From: Cycloclasticus sp.
Lineage (GTDB): Bacteria; Pseudomonadota; Gammaproteobacteria; Methylococcales; Cycloclasticaceae
Direction: 5' to 3'
DNA length: 64,000 bases
Assembly: GCA_040743155.1 (NCBI GenBank)
Contig: JBFLJU010000001.1
Coordinates: 1,488,001-1,552,000, forward strand
Part shown: positions 39,215 through 48,327 of the stretch, one piece after another
Layout of the letters: every line of letters begins with the position of its first letter
Numbering within the stretch: position 1 is the first letter of the stretch
The notes under the pieces: model-generated
Database searches by the model: none
The model's input: the letters and a program-made list of their open reading frames with translations, nothing else
Told to the model about the DNA's origin: nothing
Made by a program: the position numbers and the translations under genes

Positions 39215-40453
39215 ATGCCATTAACCAATATAAAAGTAAAGAACGCTAAGCCATGTATAAAACCAGACGGCAGTGCGACAACAAAACCTTACCGTCTGTC
39301 AGATGAAAAAGGTTTATATCTTGAAGTTGCCCCCAGTGGTGGAAAATGGTGGCGATTGAAGTACAGGATAAATGGCAAGGAAAAAAGGTTATCACTTGGT
39401 GTTTATCCTGACGTTAGTTTGAAAAATGCCAGAGAGCGTAGAGATGAACTTAGGAAACAAATTGCTAATGGAATAGACCCCTCTCACACGAGAAAAGCAG
39501 AAAAACAATCCATAGGTGATCAAAATAGCTTTGAAGTTGTCGCACATGAGTGGCACACAAAATTTAGCGCAAACTGGACACAGGACCATGCTGCTAGAAC
39601 ACTTACCAGAATTCAAAAAAATGCTTTTCCATGGATTGGTAATAAAAACATTAATGACATTACTGCTCCAGAGTTATTGACCGTTTTAAGAAGAGTTGAA
39701 TCTCGAGGTGCATTAGAAACAGCTCATCGCATCAACCAAATTTGTGGTCAAATTTTTCGATATGCAATTGCAACGGGAAGAGCTGAACGTGATCCAGCGG
39801 CTGATCTCAAAGGCGCCCTACCACCAACTAAGACCAAACATCACGCTTCTATCATTGAACCTGAAAAAATTGGCGAGCTGATGCGTGCGATAAATGGGTA
39901 TTCAGGTTCTTTCATAGCTTCAACAGCATTGAAACTATCTCCATTACTTTTTGTTCGCCCCGGTGAATTACGTCAGGCGGAATGGTCAGAGATTGATTTA
40001 GAAATTGCCGAATGGCGCATACCACCTGAAAAAATGAAAATGAGAACACTTCATATCGTACCCTTATCATCCCAAGCTGTTGACCTCTTGGAAGAAATAC
40101 AACCATTAACAGGTAGAGGTAAATTCGTTTTCCCAAGCACTCGAACCGTAACACGACCAATGAGCAACAATACTATAACCGCAGCCTTAAGGCGGCTTGG
40201 ATATACCAAAAAAGAAATGACAGCTCACGGCTTTAGAAGCATGGCCTCTACTGTCTTAAATGAACAGGGCTGGAATAGAGACGCAATAGAAAGACAACTT
40301 GCACACAGTGAAAGAGATGGCGTAAGAGCCGCTTATAACTATGCTCAATACATGCCTGAACGTAAAAAGATGATGCAAGCATGGGCTGACTATTTGGAAA
40401 AATTAACAATTGGTGCAGACATTATTCCTATAAATAGAAATAAAAAGATCTAG
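39215..40453 (+). CDS. int: tyrosine recombinase / integrase (DUF4102-containing, P4-like)
   Basis: The integrase catalyses site-specific insertion at ssrA. The N-terminal DUF4102 arm-binding domain has MPLTNIKVKNAKPC, LSDEKGLYLEVAPSGGKWW and RLKYRINGKEKRLSLGVYP. The catalytic domain has the first arginine in RPGELRQAEWSEID, HxxR in HGFRSMASTVLNEQG, the second histidine in LAHSERD and the nucleophilic tyrosine in the AAYNYAQY region. The frame is open from 39080. ATG 39215 (412 residues) matches the family start; ATG 39197 is possible. The gene lies immediately after ssrA, the standard position. Confidence 0.93.
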   Translation: MPLTNIKVKNAKPCIKPDGSATTKPYRLSDEKGLYLEVAPSGGKWWRLKYRINGKEKRLSLGVYPDVSLKNARERRDELRKQIANGIDPSHTRKAEKQSIGDQNSFEVVAHEWHTKFSANWTQDHAARTLTRIQKNAFPWIGNKNINDITAPELLTVLRRVESRGALETAHRINQICGQIFRYAIATGRAERDPAADLKGALPPTKTKHHASIIEPEKIGELMRAINGYSGSFIASTALKLSPLLFVRPGELRQAEWSEIDLEIAEWRIPPEKMKMRTLHIVPLSSQAVDLLEEIQPLTGRGKFVFPSTRTVTRPMSNNTITAALRRLGYTKKEMTAHGFRSMASTVLNEQGWNRDAIERQLAHSERDGVRAAYNYAQYMPERKKMMQAWADYLEKLTIGADIIPINRNKKI

Positions 40454-40511
40454 CTAAATTATTTAATATAGAAATTCATGATAAAAATAACAAAACAGAT
40501 GGAGTTATAGC

Positions 40512-41357
40512 GTGTACCCAGAGAGTTTACAAAAATATATTCCACCAGAGTTTGATCTAGCCAAGTATGAGTCAGCAGCTAATATGGAGTTAACTGACTG
40601 GTTTGAAAACTTATGGGTAAGAAGAGGATACAGGTCCATTAAGACAGTAGAAGACGAAGAGCAAACACAAGCTTTAAAAACACTAAATCAAATAAATATT
40701 AGCCGTGGTTTAGTGATTGACGGCCCTTTCTACAAAATCATGTATGGAATATTTGGACTTGATCAAACCACACAAACATCAGTAGTTAGGGATATAAGTT
40801 ATATAGATTTGTTTCATAAAGCCGATCTTCTTAAAACAGATGAATTAGCGAAGCTTTATGTTGAAACAAGTTCTTTTGTCACACCTATGCTTGATCAAGA
40901 TCGGTATGGAAAATTAACTGAACCTGTCAGGCTTAACGGCTCGATAAATGAGCATAGTTTTGCTTGGTTAGAACTAGATATGGATTGCTCAGATAGTGAG
41001 ATAAATGAAGCATTTTCTGATTGGTTGAAACGCTCTAGACAGAAACAAAAAGCCGAAAAAAAACCCAAAAGAAGAGATCATAAACTTAAGAATCTTAATA
41101 AGGTTACTTTTAGAAAATGGCACGATGAAAGAGTTCTTGCGTATATAGACTTGGCAATGTGGAACCAATTAAACGGTACTGATGTTACGAACAATATTTA
41201 TGGGAAAATACTCTTCCCTGACCCAAGAGACATAAGGAGTAAAGAAAAAAAAGTCGAGGATACAATACAGCAGTATGCGCAGGAGTTAACATCACCTGAC
41301 TTCTTAAAAAGAGTATTTAAACTATTATCTGATATAGACCGGAAGAAAACCAGGTAA
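40512..41357 (+). CDS. hypothetical protein of the integrative element
   Basis: The 281-residue protein has no domain I recognise. It starts at GTG 40512 after GGAG with eight-base spacing. The sequence is charged, with a lysine- and arginine-rich stretch near 175-200 (RSRQKQKAEKKPKRRDHKLK) followed by VTFRKWHDERVLAYIDLAMW. It is AT-rich like the flanking integrase and replication genes. Its place between integrase and AlpA suggests an element-maintenance or regulatory role, which is only inference. An imperfect hairpin at its 3' end may end the transcript. Confidence 0.55.
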   Translation: MYPESLQKYIPPEFDLAKYESAANMELTDWFENLWVRRGYRSIKTVEDEEQTQALKTLNQINISRGLVIDGPFYKIMYGIFGLDQTTQTSVVRDISYIDLFHKADLLKTDELAKLYVETSSFVTPMLDQDRYGKLTEPVRLNGSINEHSFAWLELDMDCSDSEINEAFSDWLKRSRQKQKAEKKPKRRDHKLKNLNKVTFRKWHDERVLAYIDLAMWNQLNGTDVTNNIYGKILFPDPRDIRSKEKKVEDTIQQYAQELTSPDFLKRVFKLLSDIDRKKTR

Positions 41358-41462
41358 AAAACTTCCTAGGGAACTTTTTACATAAATCTCGTTGGGTGTA
41401 TTCAATGCTTGATGGGCGGAACATTACCCCCTGTATTCATTAGCAATCACAGGGAGACAACT

Positions 41463-41663
41463 ATGTCCGAGCAAATACTAAAACTGCCAGAAGTTACAAA
41501 AGTAACTGGCTTAGCACGATCTACGATTTATAAACTCATCAGTGAAAATAATTTTCCAAAGCAAATCAAGCTAACTACATTTTCCAGTGGATGGATTAAA
41601 TCCGAAGTAGACCAATGGATTGATGAACGCATCGCTTTTTCTCGCAACATGGGGGCAGCTTAA
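41463..41663 (+). CDS. alpA: AlpA-family excisionase/transcription regulator
   Basis: The 66-residue protein is a MerR/AlpA-like winged-helix DNA-binding protein: LKLPEVTKVTGLARSTIYKL is the helix-turn-helix, followed by FPKQIKLTTFSSGWIKSEVDQWI. AlpA controls integrase expression and excision in P4-like and other integrative elements. ATG 41463, preceded by AGGGAGACAACT, is the obvious start; the frame is open 18 codons further upstream. Its stop overlaps the next ATG (TAATG), so the regulator, the small unknown gene and the replication gene form one coupled operon. Confidence 0.9.
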   Translation: MSEQILKLPEVTKVTGLARSTIYKLISENNFPKQIKLTTFSSGWIKSEVDQWIDERIAFSRNMGAA

Positions 41664-41932
41664 TGCCTCGCAAATTAACTCCTACACAACTTGATTACCT
41701 TCAATGGATAAAAGAAGGGCATTCGATTCACTTCTGCACTGAAGTTTCTAATCAATTAGGTGAAATGGTTTATTCAACACCGCCAACTTTTAAGACAAAT
41801 CATAGGGCTATCTTAAATTTACTACGTGATGGCTATTTAAACCTTAAAGAGGAATACAGCTTTGGCATTCGGTGGGCAAACCTTTTCATAAACCAAAAAG
41901 GCTTGAACCTATTGGAAAGTAACAATGAATAA
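41663..41932 (+). CDS. small hypothetical protein between AlpA and replication initiator
   Basis: The 89-residue protein starts MPRKLTPTQLDYLQWIKEGH and contains NHRAILNLLRDGYLNLKEEY, which may be a winged-helix fold. I do not recognise a family. It overlaps alpA by one base at its start and the replication gene by eight bases at its end, so it is translated in an operon with both. A role in replication or copy control is plausible but unproven. Confidence 0.6.
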   Translation: MPRKLTPTQLDYLQWIKEGHSIHFCTEVSNQLGEMVYSTPPTFKTNHRAILNLLRDGYLNLKEEYSFGIRWANLFINQKGLNLLESNNE

Positions 41933-43484
41933 AAATAATATTCATCCACACGATGAAGCCTTTGTTAAAGAAAAACTTCGCTTACTTCCGAAACCTTTCA
42001 GGAAAAATGTTCTACGTGATTATGGGGAGATAGCCACTAAAAAGGGCCGCACAGCAGCCAACCTTTATTTACTTGATATTGAAGAAATGGTTTCAACTTC
42101 AATCAGACATCGCCTTAACAAATCATCATTAAACTGTGATGAAGATGACTTAAAGAAATTATCTATATTAAAAGCTAAAAAATGTACTGAGCTTTGGTAT
42201 CTCGCAAAATCAAAAGACCCCAGAAAACTAGAATCTCCTTATAAGAAAGTTCTTATCTTTATTCGAAAACACGGTATAGAACCTATTTTTCTCAAAGAAA
42301 ATCCGACCGAAAATGACTACAGATTTCTTATAAGAAAATCTCAAGATTCATCATGGTGGTTGCGTAACCTTAGAAAGGTGCAAAGCCGAGATATAGAAAC
42401 AATGGCTAGGGTGCTAAACCTTATAAGCAAGCATAAAGAGATTTACGCCAGCGATATGAGTGTTTTTCGCCGTAAAAAACAAAAAGAACAGCAAAAAGAA
42501 TATCTTGAAAAAATGTTTGCAACGAATGAGCTTGGCGATCAATTTCAATTAAGTGAACTTAAAGAAAAAAGCGTATCGAATCCTTACATACGAAAATCAG
42601 AATTGATGGTTCGGTGCAGAGGGTTTGAAGACTACGCAAAACATGCTGGGCATATTTCATTATTCCTTACTATGACCTGCCCTTCTAAATACCACCGAGC
42701 TTATAGCAAAAGCGGAGACGCTTCCCCAAACTGGAATGGAGCTAGACCTATTGAGGGCCAAGAGTATCTAGGCCATACATGGAAAAGGATTAGAGCTTCT
42801 TTCGAAAGAAGTAACATCAAGCCCTACGGCTTTAGAATTGCCGAACCTCACCATGATGGAACGCCCCACTGGCACTTATTGCTTTTTGTAGAACCAGAAA
42901 ACAAAACTCAGCTTCTCGATATTATGAAACGTTACTGTTTTGAAGAAGATGGAGACGAAAAAGGAGCTATTGAGCATCGGTTTGAAATCGTTGAAATAGA
43001 CCCTAAGAAAGGCAGCGCCACAGGCTATATAGCGAAATACATATCGAAGAATATTGATGGAAAAGATTTAGATGAAGGCGTGTATGGAGAAAACCCAATA
43101 GTTGCAGCCGAACGCGTTGAAACATGGGCCTCAATATGGGCTATTAGGCAGTTTCAGCAAATTGGAGGTGCTCAGGTTAGCATTTGGAGAGAGCTTCGAC
43201 GGCTTGAAACCTTAGTAGAAACTGAACCTGTTATTGAGAAAGCAAGACATGCCGCAGACACATCTGATTGGTCAGGCTATCAAGAGGCCATGGGTGGCGT
43301 TATATGCCCAAGAAAAGAACGGCCTATTAAGCTTGTGTATAAAGACAGTGTGAACATCTCTACAGGCGAATTAAAGCAGAACCAATACGATGAAATCAGC
43401 GCCCCTAAGATCTTAGGGCTTCAACATAAATCTGCCCGCGTTATCACTCGCAAACATGAGTGGAAAATTTCTAAATCTCTATGA
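41925..43484 (+). CDS. gpA-type HUH replication initiation endonuclease
   Basis: The 519-residue protein belongs to the P2-like gpA / replication endonuclease family, which nicks at an origin and starts rolling-circle replication. The HUH motif is in GTPHWHLLLF near residue 313, inside the family's FRIAEPHHDGTPHWH block. The tyrosine-lysine helix is ATGYIAKYISKNIDG near 366. An upstream conserved segment reads LFLTMTCPSKYHRAY. It lies in an operon with alpA. A gpA homologue without virion genes points to a phage-derived satellite or an integrative element that replicates on excision. Confidence 0.88.
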   Translation: MNKNNIHPHDEAFVKEKLRLLPKPFRKNVLRDYGEIATKKGRTAANLYLLDIEEMVSTSIRHRLNKSSLNCDEDDLKKLSILKAKKCTELWYLAKSKDPRKLESPYKKVLIFIRKHGIEPIFLKENPTENDYRFLIRKSQDSSWWLRNLRKVQSRDIETMARVLNLISKHKEIYASDMSVFRRKKQKEQQKEYLEKMFATNELGDQFQLSELKEKSVSNPYIRKSELMVRCRGFEDYAKHAGHISLFLTMTCPSKYHRAYSKSGDASPNWNGARPIEGQEYLGHTWKRIRASFERSNIKPYGFRIAEPHHDGTPHWHLLLFVEPENKTQLLDIMKRYCFEEDGDEKGAIEHRFEIVEIDPKKGSATGYIAKYISKNIDGKDLDEGVYGENPIVAAERVETWASIWAIRQFQQIGGAQVSIWRELRRLETLVETEPVIEKARHAADTSDWSGYQEAMGGVICPRKERPIKLVYKDSVNISTGELKQNQYDEISAPKILGLQHKSARVITRKHEWKISKSL

Positions 43485-43532
43485 ATTGGGGCCTAAAACA
43501 CTTGGAGTTCTGTCAATAACTGTACGAAAGAA

Positions 43533-46500
43533 TTAAGTCGCAGACTTGTGCTTCCTCATAGTTAGGTCAATGACAACCACTTTTATCTCCTCAACACCTT
43601 GGAATTCAGCAGCAATCGTCTGCCAATAACATTCCAAGGCTTCCGCTAGCCCATTTAACCCAACCTTGCGTTTATTGATCATCCAAGTTTTGTCTTGGTT
43701 TTTCCCCTGCCATACCAACAGCATCACGCCGCACCTCGCGCTTTCTTCTCGTAAATAATCGCCCGCCAACTGATTGCGCAACCGCTCGCAAAGATTTGGA
43801 CCAGACCACCCTTTGTCAAGCAACTTTAGTTCGATAGGTACCGGTGAGTGTACGCGTGTATTTTGCATCCAAATATCCATGCGCTGACTATTGGCAAGTT
43901 CTGGTTCTTGTGCAGTCGTGTATTGACCGCGACACTTCATGTTAAGCCAACCAGCTACCAAGGTACGCACCTCGTTTTCACAACCGGCACGCTTCCAAGT
44001 CTTCCAAGGGCTATCGTTTCCTCGCTCCAGCCAGTACTTCAAATCTAGTAGACGATTTATCGTAAGGTCAAAAAGCTGATGATGTGTTGCGGGAGTGATT
44101 GTTTGCGCCTTATCAAAGTCACTGACCTGCTCAGCCGTCCAAGGCTCCAGATTGCCATCTTCTTCCGCTCGCTTATAGGCCTGCCTGGACATCCAAGGGC
44201 GATAATCGGGGTCAGGGTGGTCATTAATGAGTTGCTTGATGACTGAATAGCTCTCTTTCCCCGGAATTTCCGATAGAAGGTTAAATAGCCTGTTGCGCGC
44301 ATCCTGTGCATCATCGCGCAGCTCTGGGGAATACATGCCTCCACCTGCACGGTTGATGTCCTCTTTTGCCCGAATATAACGGTGCATCAGGAGATATAGC
44401 GATTTCAGGTGCTCAGCTCTGCGGAAACCACCAGTATAAGGGCCACCATCATTCACGTGCCTACCTTCCATCAGCGTTGTAATGAAGATTTGGGCAGCGC
44501 GCTCTGCAACATCTCTATCAAGACATGACAACCACTTTTCGACTTCTGGAATACCAGTTAGCGGCTCGCAATCGACGCGAAGCGCGTACCACCATGCAAT
44601 AATGTCCGAGTCACTTGTCTGCTCCATCTGTCGGCTAGCCAACACCGCCAGCCTTGCTGGGGCGGTTCCTCCATTGACCAATATGCGCAGGCAATAGTAT
44701 CGGTTGGTATTGATACGTGTGGGGTTGGACCTCAACCACTCCATTATCACAAGAGCCATGGATGCATGCAGCCAAGGCGCATGGTAAACCAAATCGTGCA
44801 AAATATAGTTCATCGGCTCGTCCGGAGCAGTGTTATCAAGCTCCCAAAGTAGTTCCTTAATCACAGCCTCTTCAACCAAGGTTGTAAATACCTGATGCAT
44901 ACGCTCAAACCAACATGGAAACCCATTAAGCTCCCATGTGACATAGCGTAAAGCATGACATACCTGTGCTTCGTTCAGATTACCTAGAAAATCAGAGTGC
45001 TCATTTGCTTCTATTTCAAGACCAGCTATTGCGAATATCATTGAATACGGTGTGGTGTTATCTCTTTTAACTCCTTCAGATTGTAGGGTCGGAACATAAT
45101 TATGCCAATGAGTTACGGCAGCATCACGATACGCGTAAGCGATATCATCACCGAAGTCAGGGATAAGAGCTCGCCAATCCGCGTACTTAGAGCGGCCTGT
45201 TGCCGAATTTCTGTCCTGCAATTCAATCATCAGCCAATAATGATCCTTAGTAAATTCGGCTGACTCCAGTTTTGGTGGATTGCGAACGCGACCCGGATTA
45301 GAGCGTAACCCCGCTATCCAGGTGTCGCGAGCTTGGTTTCCTCGCTCTTCCTCCTTATCCCGCTTTCGTTTATATTCTGCGTGTTCTTCTTCATATTTTC
45401 GCATCATCTCTGACACTGGCGGATTGCACAAAACCTCCAACTGGTCTCGCAAGACAGAATCATTGGTCACGGCATCTTGCAAGCTTGTTAGAATATTTGC
45501 TGGTTTGTCGGCTTGCATATAAACCCTATGTGCCGTACTAAGTGCGACCAATCTGTCATCATGCAGTTGGCGGGAACTCATGTAGTCGAACAACCTAGGT
45601 AGGCTCGTCGTGTCGAAGGCCCAATAGTGGCCTAGCCATGAAACTGACCAATCATCGGCCATCGGTTCACCTGATTTCGCTACCTTTTTAGCAGCTCGCG
45701 CCTGTTCGATGCTGGCCCAATAAAGCTGGTCATTTAGTTCTGGCCAACCGGGGACGAGTGTCTGTAAATCTCCCTTGTAATCGCAGTAATCACTGTAATC
45801 ACTGCCAGACAAATGGCGCAAAGCAGGCACCTTCAACAAAATGGACAAGGACGTCACCCCGAGCGCCACAGTGCTTCGAGCTTTGACCAGTCTTTCTACC
45901 GCATGCGTAGCGGGATTAAGTAACCATGCGTATTTCTTTGAAACATAACATTCTCGACGTTCCACATATGGTGGCATGTTGAGATAGCTGTTCAGTCCGT
46001 CGAGCAGTTGGGCGATTTCCTCTTGATTACTACCAACAGGCAAGCGCTCGACAAATGCATGAAGCGAACGACCGAGACCGCTAGCTTTGTATCGTTCGTA
46101 AGGTGGCAATTTACCCAGTGATATCAACAGCCTTTCGACACTGTGGCTATCAGGCTCCTCTGCTTCAACCAATTCCTCGAGCAATTCTCGCGGAATTTGG
46201 GCATCGATTTCATTAAGCCTTTGCCACAAGCTTTGTTTCTGCTCAACAGACCCACAAGTCATCACAGCGCGTGCCGATGCTCTTCGGGCATATATCCCTC
46301 GCGAACTATCTTCCGCAATGGCAACTAAAGGAGCTACGCAGCTTGCAATTTCTCCCTGCCAGACCAACCTGCCAAGAAAGAAGATAGCATCGTCATTGTC
46401 ACCGTATTCGTTGATAAGCTGTTGCGTGTCTTCCGCTAGGTCTGGATTCGCTATTCGCGCAATTGAGCTGTTGTCTCGTGCAGAACGGTCATCTTCGTCC

Positions 46501-47840
46501 GAAACGATTCGACGAACGATGTCTACCAAAACCCTCTTCCTTTCTAACAAAGGCAGTCGGGATGGATCGCCACCTTCGACTGCAATTTCTGGATGAATTT
46601 CCAGTGCCCTGCTACGAATTCCCTCATCAAACAAGATAAGCCATGGCAAGACAGGTCGAAGTAAGGGAGTAACAATTTTTTGTCCATATTGCTCACGGAA
46701 GAATAAAGCTTCGACCGTATAGGGACTGTTGCCCAACTTCAGTAACCCGCCAAACCACTCAGCAGCAAGCAGTTCACGCACACCCCGATGTCGAAATCGC
46801 ACTCCGCCATAAATGATGTCGTTAAAAATTCCGCGTTCTAGTAGTGCACGAACATCCTTTGGATCCCAGTCAGCGAGGACGGTTTCTGCCTCAATACCCG
46901 GTTTGACCGATGCTACATCGGGTACATTGAGACCAGCCTGACCAGTCAACACAACGGCGGCGGCCAAACGACGAGCACCTTCTCGTGCCTGTTCAAGGTT
47001 TAGAGGTTGACGCTGGGCTCGGTCACTATTGTGAGCATCGCGCAACCGCGCGTCGATGTTGTGGCGAAACAGTTCCAGACGACTGCCAAGAGCTTTGTCC
47101 TCTGCCCATTTAGCAAGAATACCTTCGAGGTCAAATGGGCGCTCCGCTAGACTCCAAAGGTTGGTACGTGCAATTTCAAGTAACAGATAATCAATATCCT
47201 TCGCTTCACGAGTCACGCAAAAGCGCCGAATCCTTTCTTCATCCAAGTGGCGCATGGTGCAAATGGTGAGCGAACTTTTCGGTTTTGCTTGCTTAACTTC
47301 TTCACTACCCTCATCCTCCAGAGCAGCGAGGAATAGGATATCATCCAATAGTCTTCGATCTTCCCTCGGACGCCATGCGTAGGGTCGACTTGAGATATAG
47401 ATATGCGCTCTGTGTGCACCTATTGATATGTCTTTAGCAAAGCGGCGTAGTGCTTTTTCGAAAGCTCTCGGACTTTCAAGCCGTGCCTCATCGACTGAAT
47501 CTAGAAAAAACCATGCTTCCTCTGTCGATTGCAACCACGTCTGGAATTGGGCTTCCTCGCCTATCTCAAACGCCTCATAAAAGTCAGCCTCAATATCCTC
47601 AATGCGAATAAAGAAAGCTGGCTTCCCTTGGCTCGCCAATACACTTGCGCGCTGCCGCAATTCCTCGGTCTTGCCTGCGCCTGCTTCAGCCAAAATGACG
47701 CAACGAAATTCGTGGTCCATATCACCCCAAACCTTAGGATTGGCAACGCCCCAAACCGAGAGGATTTCATCGCTTTCGACCTCTTCTTGGCTTTTGGGGA
47801 CAGGTGAAAATTGTCGATCTAATGGGACGTAGTTTTCCAT
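43533..47840 (-). CDS. large STAND/NACHT-like NTPase with C-terminal PD-(D/E)XK-like domain, putative defence protein
   Basis: The 1435-residue protein begins with a P-loop NTPase of the STAND/NACHT type: Walker A AEAGAGKT at 51-58, Walker B FFLDSVDEA at 111-119, sensor-like YISSRP at 148-153, and the winged-helix signature FRHRGVRELLAAEWF at 349-363. Residues of about 400-1280 are helical, with many Arg/Leu/Ala-rich repeats resembling ARM/HEAT scaffolds. The C-terminal 145 residues look like a PD-(D/E)XK nuclease: E1312, D1322 in MDIWM, E1337-x-K1339 in PIELKLL, then NQLAGDYL and GVMLLVW. STAND proteins with nuclease effectors are typical anti-phage sensors. It is the only reverse-strand gene of the element and visibly more GC-rich. 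Confidence 0.75.
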   Translation of the reverse strand: MENYVPLDRQFSPVPKSQEEVESDEILSVWGVANPKVWGDMDHEFRCVILAEAGAGKTEELRQRASVLASQGKPAFFIRIEDIEADFYEAFEIGEEAQFQTWLQSTEEAWFFLDSVDEARLESPRAFEKALRRFAKDISIGAHRAHIYISSRPYAWRPREDRRLLDDILFLAALEDEGSEEVKQAKPKSSLTICTMRHLDEERIRRFCVTREAKDIDYLLLEIARTNLWSLAERPFDLEGILAKWAEDKALGSRLELFRHNIDARLRDAHNSDRAQRQPLNLEQAREGARRLAAAVVLTGQAGLNVPDVASVKPGIEAETVLADWDPKDVRALLERGIFNDIIYGGVRFRHRGVRELLAAEWFGGLLKLGNSPYTVEALFFREQYGQKIVTPLLRPVLPWLILFDEGIRSRALEIHPEIAVEGGDPSRLPLLERKRVLVDIVRRIVSDEDDRSARDNSSIARIANPDLAEDTQQLINEYGDNDDAIFFLGRLVWQGEIASCVAPLVAIAEDSSRGIYARRASARAVMTCGSVEQKQSLWQRLNEIDAQIPRELLEELVEAEEPDSHSVERLLISLGKLPPYERYKASGLGRSLHAFVERLPVGSNQEEIAQLLDGLNSYLNMPPYVERRECYVSKKYAWLLNPATHAVERLVKARSTVALGVTSLSILLKVPALRHLSGSDYSDYCDYKGDLQTLVPGWPELNDQLYWASIEQARAAKKVAKSGEPMADDWSVSWLGHYWAFDTTSLPRLFDYMSSRQLHDDRLVALSTAHRVYMQADKPANILTSLQDAVTNDSVLRDQLEVLCNPPVSEMMRKYEEEHAEYKRKRDKEEERGNQARDTWIAGLRSNPGRVRNPPKLESAEFTKDHYWLMIELQDRNSATGRSKYADWRALIPDFGDDIAYAYRDAAVTHWHNYVPTLQSEGVKRDNTTPYSMIFAIAGLEIEANEHSDFLGNLNEAQVCHALRYVTWELNGFPCWFERMHQVFTTLVEEAVIKELLWELDNTAPDEPMNYILHDLVYHAPWLHASMALVIMEWLRSNPTRINTNRYYCLRILVNGGTAPARLAVLASRQMEQTSDSDIIAWWYALRVDCEPLTGIPEVEKWLSCLDRDVAERAAQIFITTLMEGRHVNDGGPYTGGFRRAEHLKSLYLLMHRYIRAKEDINRAGGGMYSPELRDDAQDARNRLFNLLSEIPGKESYSVIKQLINDHPDPDYRPWMSRQAYKRAEEDGNLEPWTAEQVSDFDKAQTITPATHHQLFDLTINRLLDLKYWLERGNDSPWKTWKRAGCENEVRTLVAGWLNMKCRGQYTTAQEPELANSQRMDIWMQNTRVHSPVPIELKLLDKGWSGPNLCERLRNQLAGDYLREESARCGVMLLVWQGKNQDKTWMINKRKVGLNGLAEALECYWQTIAAEFQGVEEIKVVVIDLTMRKHKSAT

Positions 47841-47948
47841 TTCTATTCACATTCTCACATGTGCAATTGCATAATTAAAAGGCAGCATAATAGGCAATCA
47901 TTTTCGCCCACACTTAATTAAGTATATACCAACATACTCACACTCTGA

Positions 47949-47964
47949 GTTTACTTAAGTAAAC
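47949..47964 (-). promoter_or_regulatory. 16-base perfect palindrome upstream of the STAND gene
   Basis: GTTTACTTAAGTAAAC is perfectly self-complementary and lies about 110 bases upstream of the reverse-strand STAND gene start. It could bind a dimeric repressor. The 400 bases around it, up to the right end of the element, hold no convincing gene. Confidence 0.45.
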
Positions 47965-48226
47965 CTGAGCTCCGAAACCTAACAGGTTTTAACCTTACTA
48001 ATTCGGCAGGCTACCTGCTTCTTCCCAACTGCGAAAGCTCAACACCTATAATCCTTCTTTGTAGCAAAACCCATGGGAACTTTTGTCTTAGAATTGTGAA
48101 CATACAAAAAGTTCTGGATAGGCTTTTCGATAATCTACATAACAGAAAAGGCCTAAACGATAATTCGAACTTCGGACAAATGAGTTATATCTTTGATGTA
48201 ATTGAAATAAAAACTTATGATTAGGC

Positions 48227-48247
48227 GGGGGCAACTATGGGGGCAAC
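48227..48247 (+). repeat. right pair of GGGGGCAAC repeats (putative integrase arm site)
   Basis: Two direct GGGGGCAAC copies start at 48227 and 48239, with the same 12-base register and the same orientation as the left pair at 39163-39183. They lie about 50 bases inside the right attachment site, as expected for arm-type binding sites. Confidence 0.6.
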
Positions 48248-48298
48248 TTAGTTTTCTACAAAAGACAATCCCTTTATTTATATGCCTTGAAACCTGTA

Positions 48299-48321
48299 GT
48301 TGGATTGACGCCGTCCCACCA
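48299..48321 (+). repeat. right attachment site (attR), imperfect copy of the ssrA 3' end
   Basis: The 23-base sequence aligns with the tmRNA 3' end with three mismatches and one missing base, and it keeps GATT, CGCCGTC and CCACCA. No cloverleaf can be drawn around it, so it is not a second tRNA gene. The native ssrA terminator follows it. Confidence 0.65.
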
Positions 48322-48327
48322 ATAAGT

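Larger units (their letters stand above)
39025..48321 (+). mobile_element. integrative genetic element inserted in ssrA (about 9.3 kb)
   Basis: The element is bounded on the left by the ssrA 3' end (39025-39048) and on the right by an imperfect copy of it (48299-48321). Its order is integrase, unknown gene, AlpA-like regulator, small unknown gene, gpA-type replication initiator, and one large reverse-strand defence-like gene. No capsid, packaging or conjugation genes are seen. That set resembles phage satellites or rolling-circle integrative elements rather than a prophage. Genes on the left are AT-rich, while the large cargo gene is visibly GC-richer, so the cargo has a separate history. Boundaries are inferred from the repeats. 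Confidence 0.85.

Noticed and set aside
41354-41382. Imperfect hairpin GTAAAAAACTTCC / GGGAACTTTTTAC after the 281-residue protein gene
   Set aside because: Two mismatches in the middle and mostly A-T pairs make a terminator call weak, so it was not listed as a feature.
43533-47840. Canonical Avs (AVAST) protein
   Set aside because: Avs proteins carry the effector before the NTPase; here the nuclease-like domain is at the C-terminus and the NTPase starts near residue 40.
48299-48321. A second tRNA gene at the right end of the element
   Set aside because: Only the T-arm-like and acceptor-like 3' end is present; no D-arm, anticodon arm or 5' acceptor strand can be drawn.
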